Source of the DNA: Ceratothoa steindachneri
Taxonomy: Eukaryota; Arthropoda; Malacostraca; Isopoda; Cymothoidae
Direction: 5' to 3'
Length of the DNA stretch: 64,000 bases
Assembly: GCA_963969495.1 (NCBI GenBank)
Contig: OZ018330.1
Span: 53,822,534 to 53,886,533, forward strand
The position numbers and the translations under genes are program-made. Shown one piece after another: positions 45,315 to 56,800 of this stretch. The notes under the pieces are model-generated. The model did not search any database. It worked only from the letters and a program-made list of their open reading frames with translations, and was not told the DNA's origin. How positions within the stretch are numbered: position 1 is the stretch's first letter; each line of letters begins with the position of its first letter.

Positions 45315-46016
45315 GGGTATTTCAAAAGTCTCGTTACACTCGTTATGACGCTCTCAACAAAAAACACTGATAGTTTTGATGCCTCTTTTCGACATTCGAA
45401 ACGACGCTGAGCATCATCACGGAGGCGGGCGCTTGGTCGTGGACACGTCGCGGACCTTGCAGACGTCCTGGCCGAAGTTTACCACGCGGTCGTTCTGATG
45501 GTGATGACCAGATGGACCGTGATGGGTTTTTTTCTCATCAGCAAAAATGAGAATTCGATCGCCACGACTCTTTAAGTCGTCGAGAAGGCGACGACAGCGC
45601 TCCCAATATTGTTCGAGCATTACGGTCGGTGAGAAGAGGCCTTTCTACGCACCTCAAGCTCTTGTTGCCCTCCTCCTTGACGGCCCTGGAAACCGTGGCC
45701 GCCGAGATGTTCATTTTAAACTTCGGAGCACTTTCGAAGATCTTTCTCGCATACAAACGGTTGAGAACTTGAGCTCTGCCTAAACGAAGTCTATTTTTGA
45801 GGTCTCCATCTCGTGAGTGTCTCCGCGACTCTTGTGGACGGTCATCTGGCTGACGTTGAGCCGCTTAGCGATGTCAGACTTGTTGTGGCCCCCACGCAGG
45901 AGAGCAGAGATTTCGAATCTTTTCACTTCCATCTCGACACACAATGGAAAAGATGTTTTAATGACACGTGTTGGAAAAGTAAGTAAAGTTTAAGAGAACT
46001 TTTGCAAAACCCGGTA
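45315..46016 (-). mobile_element. Internally deleted Tc1/mariner-type element
   Basis: Minus-strand ATG at 45,932 opens MEVKRFEISALLRGGHNKSD then IAKRLNVSQMTVHK, a helix-turn-helix DNA-binding start. It continues with FKMNISAATVSRAVKEEGNK, LLDDLKSRGDRILIFADEKK (first catalytic Asp) and HHHQNDRVVNFGQD, then ends around 45,417; the rest of the catalytic domain is missing. Imperfect ends are present: CTGGGTATTTCAAAAGTCTC near 45,315 and (reverse complement) ACCGGGTTTTGCAAAAGTTC at 46,013. One stop and at least one frameshift interrupt the frame. Non-autonomous copy in the MFSD6 intron, antisense. Confidence 0.83.
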
Positions 46017-47376
46017 GAGGAACACCAATATGAGACCTAGAAGACGGTCAGCCATATAAATATTTAGAGATAGAAGAGAATAAGAAGACTGCACCTCAAG
46101 AAATCTGTAAAAATAGCGACTTCACAAATCCATATGATCTAAGGCAAAAGAAAAATGAAAGCAGTTCTTCTAGTTAGTCTTAAATTTATTGCCGAGTTTA
46201 TTTTTCCTCTCTATCCAATGTATTATCAGTTCTTTAGTTGTTATTCTACACCTTCCCCAACCTTTAAAAAATCAATGTAAAATAAGTTTGTTCGAAAATA
46301 ATTAGGGAGAATGATTATTTGTTTTCTCGTAAAATTTTCAGCACGACTAGAAAAACTTCTAATAATTTAATTAAGGAGTCAATCCTTTGAAATCGGTAGA
46401 AACAAGTCTACCAGTGATGATCTTAAAGAAAAAATAAATTTAATAGCAAAATTAAACCAAGAAATTTCATAGCGAATCACATTCTTGTCCCCCAAAACTG
46501 CTGTGAATAATTGCACCCAAAAGCTACAAGGAAAACGACACATCTGTGCCGAAGGGAAGGATAAGAAGACTTTTTTTCGTAAAGATCATCATCCTCATGG
46601 CACCACTCGCAAACGAGTATAGTTTGTGCCTGGTGTTCTCCCTGGTGTTCTGCTTGTGCGTGATTTGTTGAGCGTGGATGCACTGGCGCACGAACATTAC
46701 GCCAACGATCTTCACTACGGAGATAGATTCCAAGTGGAATAGGAGTCCGCGACGACCGGGTCCTCTCCACCGTTGTAACCTCTCATCCGCCCTTACAGAC
46801 ATTGGAATCCGGAATGCGTCGTCTCATCTGCCTCCTTGGCCGTTGGAGGATCGTTCTTGGTCTGTTCCCTCACCTTCGCCCGGGTGCTCAAATACACTAA
46901 ACCTGTTCTAGGGGTCGTTGGAGCACGCGAGCTTCTCCACTTTTATTTCTAAATACAGGAGCAATTTGAATGAAAATAGAAAACATCATCCCTCGCTCTT
47001 ATAAAATTCCACCTAAATCGAAACGAAGGAATATTTCGCTGATTGAATAATTCAGTGAGATTCCAATCCTTTTGCTCCTGAGACAAGAGGAGCGGCTTCG
47101 CTAATCTTTCTTGAATGGCCAACTCCACCTCGCGGTCGCTCTTTCCACAAAAGACTATAAATTGAACTCAAACAATATTTTCGTGATTTTTTGAAAAAGA
47201 ACTCGGATTAAAAGTGGCCAAATCCTCCTTCAAAGTCTCTTTAAATAATGTACAAGTAAAAAGAAAATGGCTTGAATTTTGTAAAAGAGGGAAGATTGAA
47301 CTAACGACATGTAGTCTTTCGTTTATTTAGTGATAAATCTAGTATGAGAGAGTTTAATAATATCTCAACTTTTGTA
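46017..47376. other. No gene recognised; intron sequence
   Basis: A short GC-rich patch at 46,600-46,910 has overlapping open frames on both strands without a recognisable domain. The remainder is AT-rich. Confidence 0.5.
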
Positions 47377-47381
47377 AGAGT

Positions 47382-47888
47382 ATGGAGGGGGGGGGCTCTT
47401 TATTATTACTTTATTTATTTATCAATATTATTCTTTCTTTTCTGATTGATTTTCTCGATGCAGCTTCCTCGAATTTTTCTTCTTCTTCTGAATTTCCTTT
47501 TTCTTTAAGTTGGCCCTTCAAACATTTGTCTTCCCTTTATCTTGACTTCCGTATTCTTCTTGGTTGGGTTGGTCCTTAATCTTCGTTTTTTCTTTCTTGA
47601 TGTATCTTCATTTTGGTCCAATTATCTTGAGTTGATGATTTCTTCGTGCTTCTTGATGAGTTAGTCCTTCAAAAGTTTTCTTTTTTGGCCTCGTTTTCTT
47701 TCTTGAGAGATCTTCATAAAAGTTTTTGGACTCTGGAGTTTCGAACGCGGCATCGTTTGATTTAAACGCTAACTAACACTCTAGCCTCACGAGCGGCTTT
47801 TAGTCCGTTTTGAGTTGGTAATTTTATCGGCTATTTATATTATCAAGTTGGAAGGAATTTTTCTCTGATTCATTTTCGCACCCCTACA
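47382..47888 (-). repeat. 3' LTR of TRIM-like element
   Basis: 507 bp. It carries about 45 extra bases around 47,772-47,820 (with CTAACTAACACTCTAGC) that the other LTR lacks, and it lacks that LTR's internal duplication. Confidence 0.86.
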
Positions 47889-48186
47889 CAGGTCCCTTTC
47901 TAGAAAGCGGAGCGAATTTGAGGATTGGGGAGAGACTAGTCTTAGATTTCTTAATCGAGGAGTAGTAGCTCTCCCTCCTACGACCTCCGAGTCTGCGGGA
48001 TGAGTGGAGCTAATTCAGTGGGATTGAGGAGAGCGAACGAAGTCTTGTCTCTAACCAATGAGTAATGGCTTCTCTTTCCTGGGTCTTCGAAGTTCCCAGC
48101 AGCACTTTTTCTTAAATCTCTAGTAGGAGGGCAGGTGCAGTTGTAACGAAGATCAGAAGATTGTTCGGCCTTTAAGGGTCACCAGT

Positions 48187-48741
48187 TATGGGGGAGGGCC
48201 TCTTTATTATAACTTTATTTATTTATCAATATTATTCTCTCTTTTCTGATTGATTTTCTCGATGCAGCTTCCTCGAATTTTTCTTCTTCTTCTGAATTTC
48301 TTTTTTCTTTAAGTTGTCCCTTCAAACATTTGTCTTCCCTTTATCTTGACTTCGTATTCTTTTTGGCTGGGTTGGTCCTTAATCTTCGTTTTTTCTTTCT
48401 TGATGTATCTTCATTTTGGTCCAATTATCTTGAGTTGATGATTTCTTCGTGCTTCTTGATGAGTTAGTCATTCAAACGTTTTCTTTCTCGGCCTCGATTT
48501 CTTTCTTGATGTATCTTCATTTTCTTCCAATTATCTTGAGTTGATAAGTCCTTCGTGCTTCATTATTCCTTCAAACGTTTTCTTTCTTGGCTTCGTTTTC
48601 TTTCTTGAGAGATCTTCATAAAAGTTTTGGGACTCTGGAGTCTCGAACGCGGTACCATTTGATTTAAACGCTAATTTTATCAGATATTTATATTATCGAG
48701 TTGGAAGGAATTTTTCCCTGATTCATTTTCGCACCCCTACA
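48187..48741 (-). repeat. 5' LTR of TRIM-like element
   Basis: 555 bp. Contains an internal tandem duplication of roughly 105 bases (TGATGTATCTTCATTTT occurs at about 48,399 and again at about 48,504) that explains most of the length difference between the LTRs. Confidence 0.86.
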
Positions 48742-48746
48742 AGAGT

Positions 48747-49430
48747 TCCAAAAGCCACAAACCAAGCCAAGATTCACCCCAAAAAATCAATTAAACCACT
48801 TACTACATTAAAAAAAATCAAGGGCTATCTCTCCTCAAGAAGTAAAAGCTTTTTTTTCTTTTTTCTTGAAAAGGGAAAAGCAATTAATACAAATATTTAG
48901 TTAAGTATTTTGCAGAAAAAAATACTAAAACTTATGGAAAGACATAAATATTTAATATTTCAACAAGATTCTGTTTCCTGCCATACTTCTTAAAACGTTA
49001 TAGAGTGGATTGACTAATTTCCATGTTTTAGAATGGCATAGGAATTCTTCCGGCTTCATTCCAATAGAAAATTAATGGCAAATCATTAAGAAGAAGCTTT
49101 AAAAAATTAAGAGCTGGAAGAGGTCAAGGAAAATATTAAAGAAATATTAATTAAGGAACTTTCGCATAAAATTGCCAATTATGCCTAGAAGACTAGATAA
49201 AGTCATAAAAAATAAAGACTATCCAACTAAGTTTTAATTAATTTAAATTTATCTTCAATCAATCAGATTAAACTGATTGAATAATTTATGAATAATTATT
49301 TGAAAGAATTAAAGAAAGATCATAATTCATTAATTAAAGTGAATAAAAATGCGTTCAGAATAAAATTAAGAGAATGGAATAAGGAATAATGGAAACAAAA
49401 AATTGAGGAAAAAAATAGCCTATCTATATA
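48747..49430. other. No gene recognised; intron sequence
   Basis: Strongly AT-rich, with no coding frame or repeat structure that I can name. Confidence 0.5.
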
Positions 49431-49439
49431 TAGAAAGTA

Positions 49440-49535
49440 TATAGAAAGTTTTGCTTCCGCGCTCACTGGGATTAAACCCGTGCCCCAACGTCAGAAGTCT
49501 AACGCTAAGTCCACTAGGCTAGCGAGAGATCCTAG
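49440..49535 (-). mobile_element. tRNA-derived SINE fragment
   Basis: On the minus strand, TAGCCTAGTGGACTTAGCG (A-box-like, near 49,510-49,521) is followed by GGGCACGGGTTTAATCCC (B box GGTTTAATCCC at 49,468-49,478), then CAGTGAGCGCGGAAGC. These are split RNA polymerase III promoter elements. The same CACGGGTTTAATCCCAG head recurs at 53,581. It does not fold convincingly as a full tRNA. Confidence 0.72.
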
Positions 49536-49799
49536 ACATCTTAATAGGGAAAACAATGCAGACACAGTACCGTCCTAAACTAGAGAACAAACTACGAACA
49601 TCTAAATATTCTTGAAAATACTTGTTTAATTCTCATGAAAATTGCACATAATATTCTGTGAAACTTGCCTCTGATCATGTCCACGTTTCATTCCTTAGAA
49701 CAGCGGATGAAAAAGGTTATGACGAAAGTAATTTGTATTTGAAGAAAGGCTGCATCTAAAACTAGAGAACGATAAGTATAAATGTAGTTATAACTATAA

Positions 49800-50650
49800 A
49801 ACAACATAAGTATCTCATAGACAATTGAACAACATATCATATTAATAAGAAGTATGGAAGCCCTTGTTCTAAATGATTTGAGAACATCTTCGGCAGCAGG
49901 ACTTGAGCAATTTGTCCCATTGTTCGGGTTTGATTTGATTCCATTCCAATCTTTGCCAAAGATCTTTAACATTTGTCGGTTTCCGAGTCATAACCATTTC
50001 ACTGAATATCTTTCATAGGTTTTCTATGGGTTTAAATTAAGTTCTGCGCAGACTAGTTCATTACATTGATATTTTCAGCATCCAAGGACTGTTTCACCGT
50101 CTTTGGTATGTGGCAGGGAGCTTGAAACATTGCTCCACTTCATAACACAGCCACTTCCAAATTTAACCGTCTTTTCTTGCTTGTGTGGTTCACTTTTTTA
50201 CCTGTACGACGCCTCACATGTTGCTTCTTATCTGATTAAATCAACCCACTAATCAGCAGTCAAGAAGCCATGCTCAGTAGCGAAGGCCAACCTAACCACT
50301 TTATTATTTTTATTTACGAGTAATTTTTATCAAACGACATAAGACAGTCTGACACCTGGCTGAACACCCCCAGGTTCTCGAACACGGCATAAATACCGGC
50401 TATTGTCTAAAATCAGTCTCTCGTCGACATCTGTTGCGTCATGCGATCTTCCCCAAGAGTGTTATTTCTTGGTCGATCGCGGGCCTCAGGATCATCATGG
50501 AGTTTAATTATGTTTAAAATCACACATTTTGACAGATTACAATGACTCGAAATGTCAGAGTGTCACTCCTTCACCCTTCTATATACAGCGATAATCTCTC
50601 GTTGCCATTCGGCTGCCACATTGCTAACGTGACACCACTCAAGACATCGA
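49800..50650 (-). pseudogene. Tc1-like transposase relic, third family
   Basis: Minus-strand translation: HSDISSHCNLSKCVILNIIK (about 50,575), HDDPEARDRPRNNTLGEDRM (N-terminal region), KQHVRRRTGKKVNH near 50,220, and a C-terminus KPTNVKDLWQRLEWNQIKPE then QWDKLLKSCCRRCSQII and NKG (about 49,975-49,855), which corresponds to the last part of Tc1 transposases. The first catalytic block is eroded and many stops intervene. Distinct in sequence from the Tc1 copies at 17.5 and 22 kb. Antisense in the MFSD6 intron. Confidence 0.75.
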
Positions 50651-50704
50651 GATGCGTTCGCGTTTCTCGTGTCTTCCGACCCAAACAGAACTAACCTAAG
50701 CCCA

Positions 50705-50970
50705 CCTAATCTAGGTTAATTTATCCTAACCTAATAAAACTTTTATTTAAGTTTTACTAAATCAAAACAAAACCATGCATAATCTTACCCAAAACCATAC
50801 CCTGGTCAAAGTTAATCGCAACAAGACCTAGCCTTAACCTAATCTAGGTTAATTTATCCTAACCTAATAAAACTTTTATTTAAGTTTTACTAAATCAAAA
50901 CAAAACCATGCATAATCTTACCCAAAACCATACCCTGGTCAAAGTTAATCGCAACAAGACCTAGCCTTAT
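50705..50970. repeat. 133-bp tandem duplication, two copies, CCTAA-rich
   Basis: CCTAATCTAGGTTAATTTAT starts at 50,705 and again at 50,838. The two 133-bp copies are essentially identical except at the right edge (CCTTAACC against CCTTATCC). The low divergence suggests a recent duplication. The wider region 50,690-51,125 is rich in CCTAA, the complement of the arthropod telomere motif TTAGG, but has no uninterrupted telomeric array. Confidence 0.95.
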
Positions 50971-51166
50971 CCTACCCAAACCATACTTGGACCTATATAC
51001 ACTAACCAACAGCAAACTACCTTATTAACCAAATCCAATTAGTCTAAATTGATCGAATTCTAATGAAGCCTAACTTAGCCTAAATCTTGGCCTAATCTCG
51101 TGAGAGAGGACCTAACTTAACCGAAGTTCGCGAGGTAAGAATCTCAACGTCTGCTTCCGTTTACAG

Positions 51167-51436
51167 GATGTGAACAAGAGGAGCGTGGATCCAGCCGATT
51201 ACAGCGGGACAGCGAGCTCAATACCGCCTCTTCCCGTTTTGCCTCACTTTTTCCACAAACGCTCAGCCGATTCCCAGCATCCCGACGAGACACTCTTCCA
51301 AGACCCATACTCTTACCTGAATCCCATGGGACATAGCGAACCACTCCAGACTCACAGAAGCCTCAGAAAGAAACGATACACCCATGCCCCTTCGAGTCAT
51401 GTGACAGGAATGTCCCCCGATGTTATTGAAGTCCCG
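51167..51436 (+). CDS. MFSD6: MFSD6-like transporter, loop exon (b)
   Basis: The acceptor CTTCCGTTTACAG precedes a 270-nt, 90-codon, phase-0 exon ending GTCCCG at donor GTAAGT. It encodes a hydrophilic segment from DVNKRSVDPADYSG to SPDVIEVP with no membrane helix, fitting the large extracellular loop of MFSD6-type proteins between the helix in exon a and that in exon c. It contains three basic sites, NKRS, HKRS and SLRKKRY; the last fits an R-x-K/R-R proprotein-convertase consensus. This loop is poorly conserved in the family, so the call rests on frame continuity, splice sites and position. Located 13.1 kb after exon a and 1.6 kb before exon c. Confidence 0.8.
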
Positions 51437-53017
51437 GTAAGTAGTTGTATTTAAATATGTAAAAACGATTCTTCAATGCAGTAATTTAGCGTATTGAGAC
51501 AGCCAACTGGAGAGAAGCTTTGTTTACACGGTGAAACACTCTTTTAGAAGCTGCGAAATGTGACGAGCACATTTGCTAGGTAATTTATAAATGAGAGAAC
51601 TGAAATTATGGTTCTTATTAAATAAACCTTATTTATCCTCCTACGAAGGTAAGACTATCGCTTTCAATCGAATTCTAACGTCCAATTTGGGGGCTCTCGA
51701 GTACTCGGTCCACAGTTGCCAGATGATCGGGAGAATTTATGGCATTCTTTCACTTAGCTTTAGGCAAATAATATTTGCACAGTACGATGGGTCTTTTTGC
51801 AACAGGCTTGGCAGGATATTAGTCGTTAGAAACTATCGCGAAGTTGAGTTTGAGTTAGGTTAGGGTAGGGTAGGGATTTTGAGAAAAATGGACATATTAT
51901 GAAACTTTCATTAGCATCTTCGCGTTGCTTTTGGCGCTGTAATAAGCGTGAATGCAATTTCAGGGTTCGATTGCGAAAAGACACTGGGATAAAGGAATCA
52001 AAATTATCTTTTGAGACAATCGTTTATTTCATTCACGCATGGTGCAAAGGGGTGACAACTACTTCTTTTGGTATGGGTGTTAAAGAGCATATGTCAACGG
52101 AAACCATGATTGGAAACTTTTTGCAAGAGATTTGCGCAAGTTCCTTGCTCTGAAACCTAACCTTATCTAACCTGCAGGCTGTACTCACGCTACGATCGTC
52201 GAAAGCCACAGCCTAAACTTGGCCTAACCTTAACCGCACGATAGTCTCGAACGCCTATTCACTGCCAGGCCTGTGTTGAAAAAAGACCCCAGTACCATTT
52301 TTGCCTTGAAAAAATTGACATATTCTTCTATAATCCTCTTTGGGGAGGATTGCAAAATATGGGATCATCTGGCGACTTTTAGTTAACACAAAAGTAGTGC
52401 TAAGTTTCTATATCCAAATGTTTCTGTTTCTTTTTTAAACTTTTTGGAAATGTTAGACCCCCATGACCCCATACATTTATACTTACATTTTATTAGCGGT
52501 CTTTTTACTCTTTCTTAATATTTATTCTTCTCCATTCGATCTAGTTTTTTTTTCTCACCACTGAGTCCCATTTGAATGTCAATTAAATAGGTTTAGGCCA
52601 TTGGTGGGATTCAAAAATTTTAAGAACAGGTTCTCTCACTACTGGTCTCACTAACAACTGGTTCTCTCACTATCAGTCTCTAGCAGCAAGCCATACTGGC
52701 TGGACCGATATACTTACGAAGCTTGTTCTTTGGGTTGTTACGTGCTATAATCTAGCAAATGAAATTATTAATTTTAGCAATTTTCCCAACTTCAAAAAAG
52801 ATTGTGAACACCTCATTTAAGCTAACAACCGGTTTTCTGGATTAATGAAATTCCAAGAACAGGTTCTTAGGAACCGGTGCGAACCGGCTGAATTCCATTA
52901 CTGGCGTCTAGTACGGGTCTCGTAACATCCATGCAAAAAGACACAACGATACCATTTACGAGCGCTTTAAATGGATTTATTTACAAGGCCTACATGACCT
53001 CTTTTTTCTTCTAGCAG
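51437..53017. other. Intron with CCTAA/TTAGG-like patches and a MITE
   Basis: 1,581-bp intron. GTTAGGTTAGGGTAGGG near 51,855-51,871 and CCTAACCTTATCTAACC near 52,156 are telomere-like but short. A MITE lies at 52,599-52,903. No other gene is seen; open frames near 51,591 and 51,899 have no recognised domain. Confidence 0.7.
52599..52903. mobile_element. hAT-type MITE (GGTGGGATTCAA family)
   Basis: About 305 bp. It starts CATTGGTGGGATTCAAAAA and ends CCGGCTGAATTCCATTACTG, imperfect inverted repeats resembling a widespread animal MITE whose ends pair TGGTGGGATTCAA with GAATCCCACCACTG. The interior has the characteristic GAACAGGTTCT and GGAACCGGTGCGAACC motifs. Flanks (GTTTAG and GTCTAG) only loosely suggest a target duplication. 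Confidence 0.7.
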
Positions 53018-53176
53018 GATTCCGAATATTACAAAGATTATCGCTTAGTGTCGCCCTCATTCTCGAGTATCGTCTATTACGAATCGGATGTGCAGAAGGC
53101 TTTCTTCCTCTTGCTCCTGTTGGTCCTCCTCGGGGAATTCTTCAGCTGCCCCGCCATCATTCTCGCCGACACCGCC
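53018..53176 (+). CDS. MFSD6: MFSD6-like transporter, core exon (c)
   Basis: The acceptor reads TTTTCTTCTAGCAG. The 159-nt, 53-codon phase-0 exon begins DSEYYKDYRLVSPSFSSIV, then DVQKAFFLLLLLVLLGEFFS and CPAIILADTA, ending at donor GTAAGT. The run AFFLLLLLVLLGEFFSCPAI is a transmembrane helix. LGEFFSxPAIxLADxA corresponds to the conserved MFSD6 core, including the membrane-embedded acidic Glu and Asp. The acceptor is a tandem TAGCAG, so use of the first AG would add one Gln codon. Together with exon d this is the strongest evidence for the family. Confidence 0.92.
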
Positions 53177-53439
53177 GTAAGTCCGTGTACTTAACGCGGG
53201 CGCCCTCCTCTCATCGTGGACGAGATCACTCGATCAGTAATAAAATACACATAAAGATCAGAATAACAACCGATGGTGACTCTGAATGCCTCAGAGGTCA
53301 GTCCCCACTAGGGTGAAAATGTGTCGGGTATACTTATAAGTATCCCCATATGGGTATATGGATATGTGGATCCCCATACCCGATACAAGTAGACCATTGG
53401 TAAGGTTCTGGAACAGAGGAGAATAGGTATGTTGTACTG

Positions 53440-53650
53440 TGAAGGCAGGAAGGAAGTGGTAGTCGTGTAGCGATTGGCTATATGCGTGTGTAGCTCCTTA
53501 CCAGCGGGGATAGGTTCAGCATATTCGCCAATGGGCGGCGAACTCGTAACACCGGTGAAGGTTTTGTGTCCGCACTTGCTGGGATTAACCCGTGCTTCGA
53601 CGCAGGAAGTCCCATGCAACATCCTATAGCTAGCGAAGACTCCACCCGCC
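53440..53650 (-). mobile_element. tRNA-derived SINE copy
   Basis: The minus strand has GCTAGCTATAGGATG (A-box region, near 53,630) and CACGGGTTAATCCCAG (B box, 53,581-53,590), then CAAGTGCGGACACAAAACCT, which continues into a body shared with the copy at 59,480 (GGACACAAACCTTCA) and with GGAAGG and GTAGTCGT blocks. Lies in the intron between exons c and d. Confidence 0.74.
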
Positions 53651-53801
53651 ATCATGTTTAGCATATTAAATGGTTCCTTTTATCTCCCTGGTCAATATTT
53701 ACCTAGTGACTCTAGATATAACTCCTACTGCCTGACTATACTTTTAATCCACTTGAAGTTACAGGCCATTTAGTAGCCCTTTTGCGAGGTTGTGTTCTCG
53801 G

Positions 53802-56800
53802 GTTGACCCCGTAAGAGTCACCTCGATGTGCTCTTCTTGTGGCAGTGCTGACGGGACTCGACACCCAGTCTGGCCCCAACTCAGCCTCTTTTCCTCCTTC
53901 CACTAACTTAATAAAAAACAAAATTTTATTTGTAATGCACTTTACATTGAATGAACAACCTCAAAGTGCTACAGGGTATAAGATGAAGCAAAAAAACTAC
54001 AGAAACATATACAGAAGATACATTTCAAAGGACCAAAACACACTCAGCAAAATATCTACTTTGTGCCCTTCTCTACCAACTCTCCTCGTCTTCTTCACCA
54101 GAAAGAGTTACCCTGGGTAACTCGGTCCTCCCGGCTTGACTATTAATTAGGAAATCCTCGTCATTGGGTTGACTTGAACTCTGACGGGGCCGCCACTTCT
54201 TTTCCTTTGAGCATTCCTTTTTTCTCTATGACTATCCTTTCAACCATCTGTCTAGGCTTAAATACCTGACCAGCTACCTCACGTTGTGTCAGAAGAGTGG
54301 CTTTGGAACCTATATATACAACGCTCAAGGGTCGCAAGATACCAGAACTAGAGGAGGTCCTAGGCGTTGAAGTGAGAATAATGGGATGAGCGGTTGCCCC
54401 CTCCCCTATAACTACTTCCCTGGACGAAATGGGATGGACACCTCCCTGTGACCCTTCTCGGGTGCATAAGGCTCTAATGATTATGGCGAACGGGCTTTAC
54501 TTTCTTGGCTGCCAGACCAAATAAATGTCTCGGATAGCGTCTCTGCGTCTGCCACATCGTGACTAAGGATATCTGCCCTGTCGTCCTGTCTTTCTGGCTG
54601 CTCACTTAGGAGTTGCAACCTTTGGGAAAAAGCCGGCACCCGGCAAATTTTGGTCGGTGTACGTCGTTGCACAGGTAGTGAACACCAACATTAATGAACC
54701 CACGGTGGACTCCTAAAAAGTTCGAAAACCCGAGATGGGATAGGTTGGGAGTGGCTGAACGTGGGATATAGCCCGCATCGCCCTTTTATCTTCTTTGGTG
54801 GTCACAATTGTAGGAGCTCCCGTGTTTTAGTAAGTTTTCATGTGTTCATAATTTCGGACTACGTCCCTCTTTCTCAATCCTCGCCAGACCTTGGTGTTGG
54901 GGCGAACGAGGAGCTTAATAACAGCAACTGGCCATCCGCCACGACACCTTGGGGAGTATGGCCAGTTGGGGGCCCCTCTCGATGTGAAGATTTTCCCGGA
55001 TCTGACACCTCTACAGAAGGCAGCGTCTTCTCTGGAGGCCAATATCTTCTCCATCTTGGAGAAAGATCTTGCCAAGGGTGGTCCGTCCGGCCTTAGGGCT
55101 TCAATGTGTTTGTTAAGTGAATTCACTCCCCGCCTTCCTCTCCAAAAAAGAATAAAAATAAGAAACAAAATCTAAGATTATTGTAGGTTCATCTCTATCC
55201 ACGCGGCCTCTGGCGACGCACACATTCGCTTCCATTTCGGTATAGACTAGGCTAAGACCGGCAAGTCCAGGCTCAAGACGCCTTCAAGCCGGAAGGCCCA
55301 GATAAAAACCAAAGTCACAAGTGCGTCGGGCGGAGCCACTGCTTTGACCATACGAATCACTCCTGTAGACGTGTAAAGTCGAGTTTATCCGAAGTTTGGG
55401 TAAGTTACTCCAAGGCTGTACATGATAAGATCCTATCGTGTATGGCCAAGTGTGTTAACTGTGGAGAGGCTCACCCTGCTTCTTCAAATCAATGTGGTGC
55501 GCATCTCCTGGAAAAGGAAATCCTAGCCTTCCAGGCTACGGAACGCATCTCTTTTCGAGAGGCTAAGGACTTGGTCCTGGCGCACCCAACGCTACCAGAG
55601 AAGTCTTATGGCACAATTTGAAAAAGAGGCCCCTCTGTTCCTGACTCTTCCAGTACTATAATCACGGTGGCTTCCATGCCCATTTGGAACCTTTCTGTGG
55701 GTTATACCCACTACGGGTGCTCCCCTGGTAGAGCTTGCGGCACAAATGATTCACACTCAGCCTCGGCTATAACCCGGGCTCTCCCCGCGTGACCGTTTCC
55801 AGTAATTCGAAACGGCCGCGCATCTCCACCCACCAAGTGTTTAAGCTAAAGGGAGCAACCCTCCATCAGAGGGTGGTCATGATGCTGTCTTCGAATACTC
55901 CTAAAGCTATCTCCAGAACAGAGGACGGCCAAAGGAGCCTCCACTCCTATGCTTCCGCTCAAAGTGGACCGAGCGACGTGAAAAAGTGGAATCCTCCAGA
56001 AGAGGGACACCCGCTTTCCGTGTAGATAGAGGAAAGCACTAGCGTAGCGTGCACAACCTCCCCCGAAAAGTCCTCGAAGGCGAAAGCGCCTTATACTGCC
56101 CACGAAGTGCTGCTTCCAGCTACGGTACTGACATTTCCGTGAAGGTCTTCTCTTTGAAAAGGATTCCGGAGCTAGGCCTGGTCAACTGGAAGGAAATGCG
56201 GAGGATCGTCTCCTTCTGATCCCGTTAGATACGAGTATCTTTATACAGATCATGCTTGGCGCATGCCCCCTGCCGAATATTCCGGTGTATGAGGGTTTTG
56301 AAGCCCCGCCACCACGGGATGCGGCTCAAGTATGGATGATGCGCGATTTCCACCTTACATTATGTCTCCACTCTTCTATTTTCTATAAATACCTCCTTTC
56401 AGGCACTAGCAGTGCAGCTGCAACTGGATAGGAGGTATACTGTTACTTCAGAGTACATTCCACAGTCAGCTGACTTCAAAGCGGGAGATTTCCGCTGCTT
56501 GGTGGCACGGTTGCCGAAGCCCTTTCTTCTACTCGTGGATTTGAACGGTAGACACCTCCTCTGAGCAGACAACACGATCAATTCGAGGGGTCAGTCCTTG
56601 CTAACTCAATCGCCGAGTTGGAGATAGGTGTCTTAAATGACGAGGATTTTACACATCACTGCCCGAGATTCGCATCATTTTGCTGCCTCGAACGGTCCCT
56701 GTTCTCTTTGGAAGCACAGCCTGATTGGGGCGGAATATTTTCGATGACCTTCATGAAAGTGACCACTTTCCCATTCAAATATGATTTTTTATGGCCTATG

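Larger units (their letters stand above)
47382..48741 (-). mobile_element. Compact non-autonomous LTR retrotransposon (TRIM-like)
   Basis: Two direct repeats (47,382-47,888 and 48,187-48,741) flank a 298-bp non-coding centre. Read on the minus strand, the repeats begin TGTAGGGGTGCG and end CCTCCAT or CCCCCAT. The 5' LTR is followed within four bases by TGGTGACCC, a primer-binding-site-like motif, and the 3' LTR is preceded by the purine tract AGAAAGGGA. The element is flanked by 5-bp copies of AGAGT on the plus strand (47,377-47,381 and 48,742-48,746). AATAAAG lies near the LTR end. With no gag or pol, it would depend on another element's proteins. Lies in the MFSD6 intron, antisense. Confidence 0.88.

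Noticed and set aside
46477..46802. Overlapping minus-strand open frames with a CEWCHEDDD-like stretch
   Set aside because: No recognisable domain, no splice context, and another frame overlaps it equally well; could be part of an unknown element but not supportable.
51591..52153. Two plus-strand open frames of 84-90 codons between MFSD6 exons b and c
   Set aside because: They do not continue the MFSD6 frame, lack acceptor/donor pairs and have no recognisable domain.
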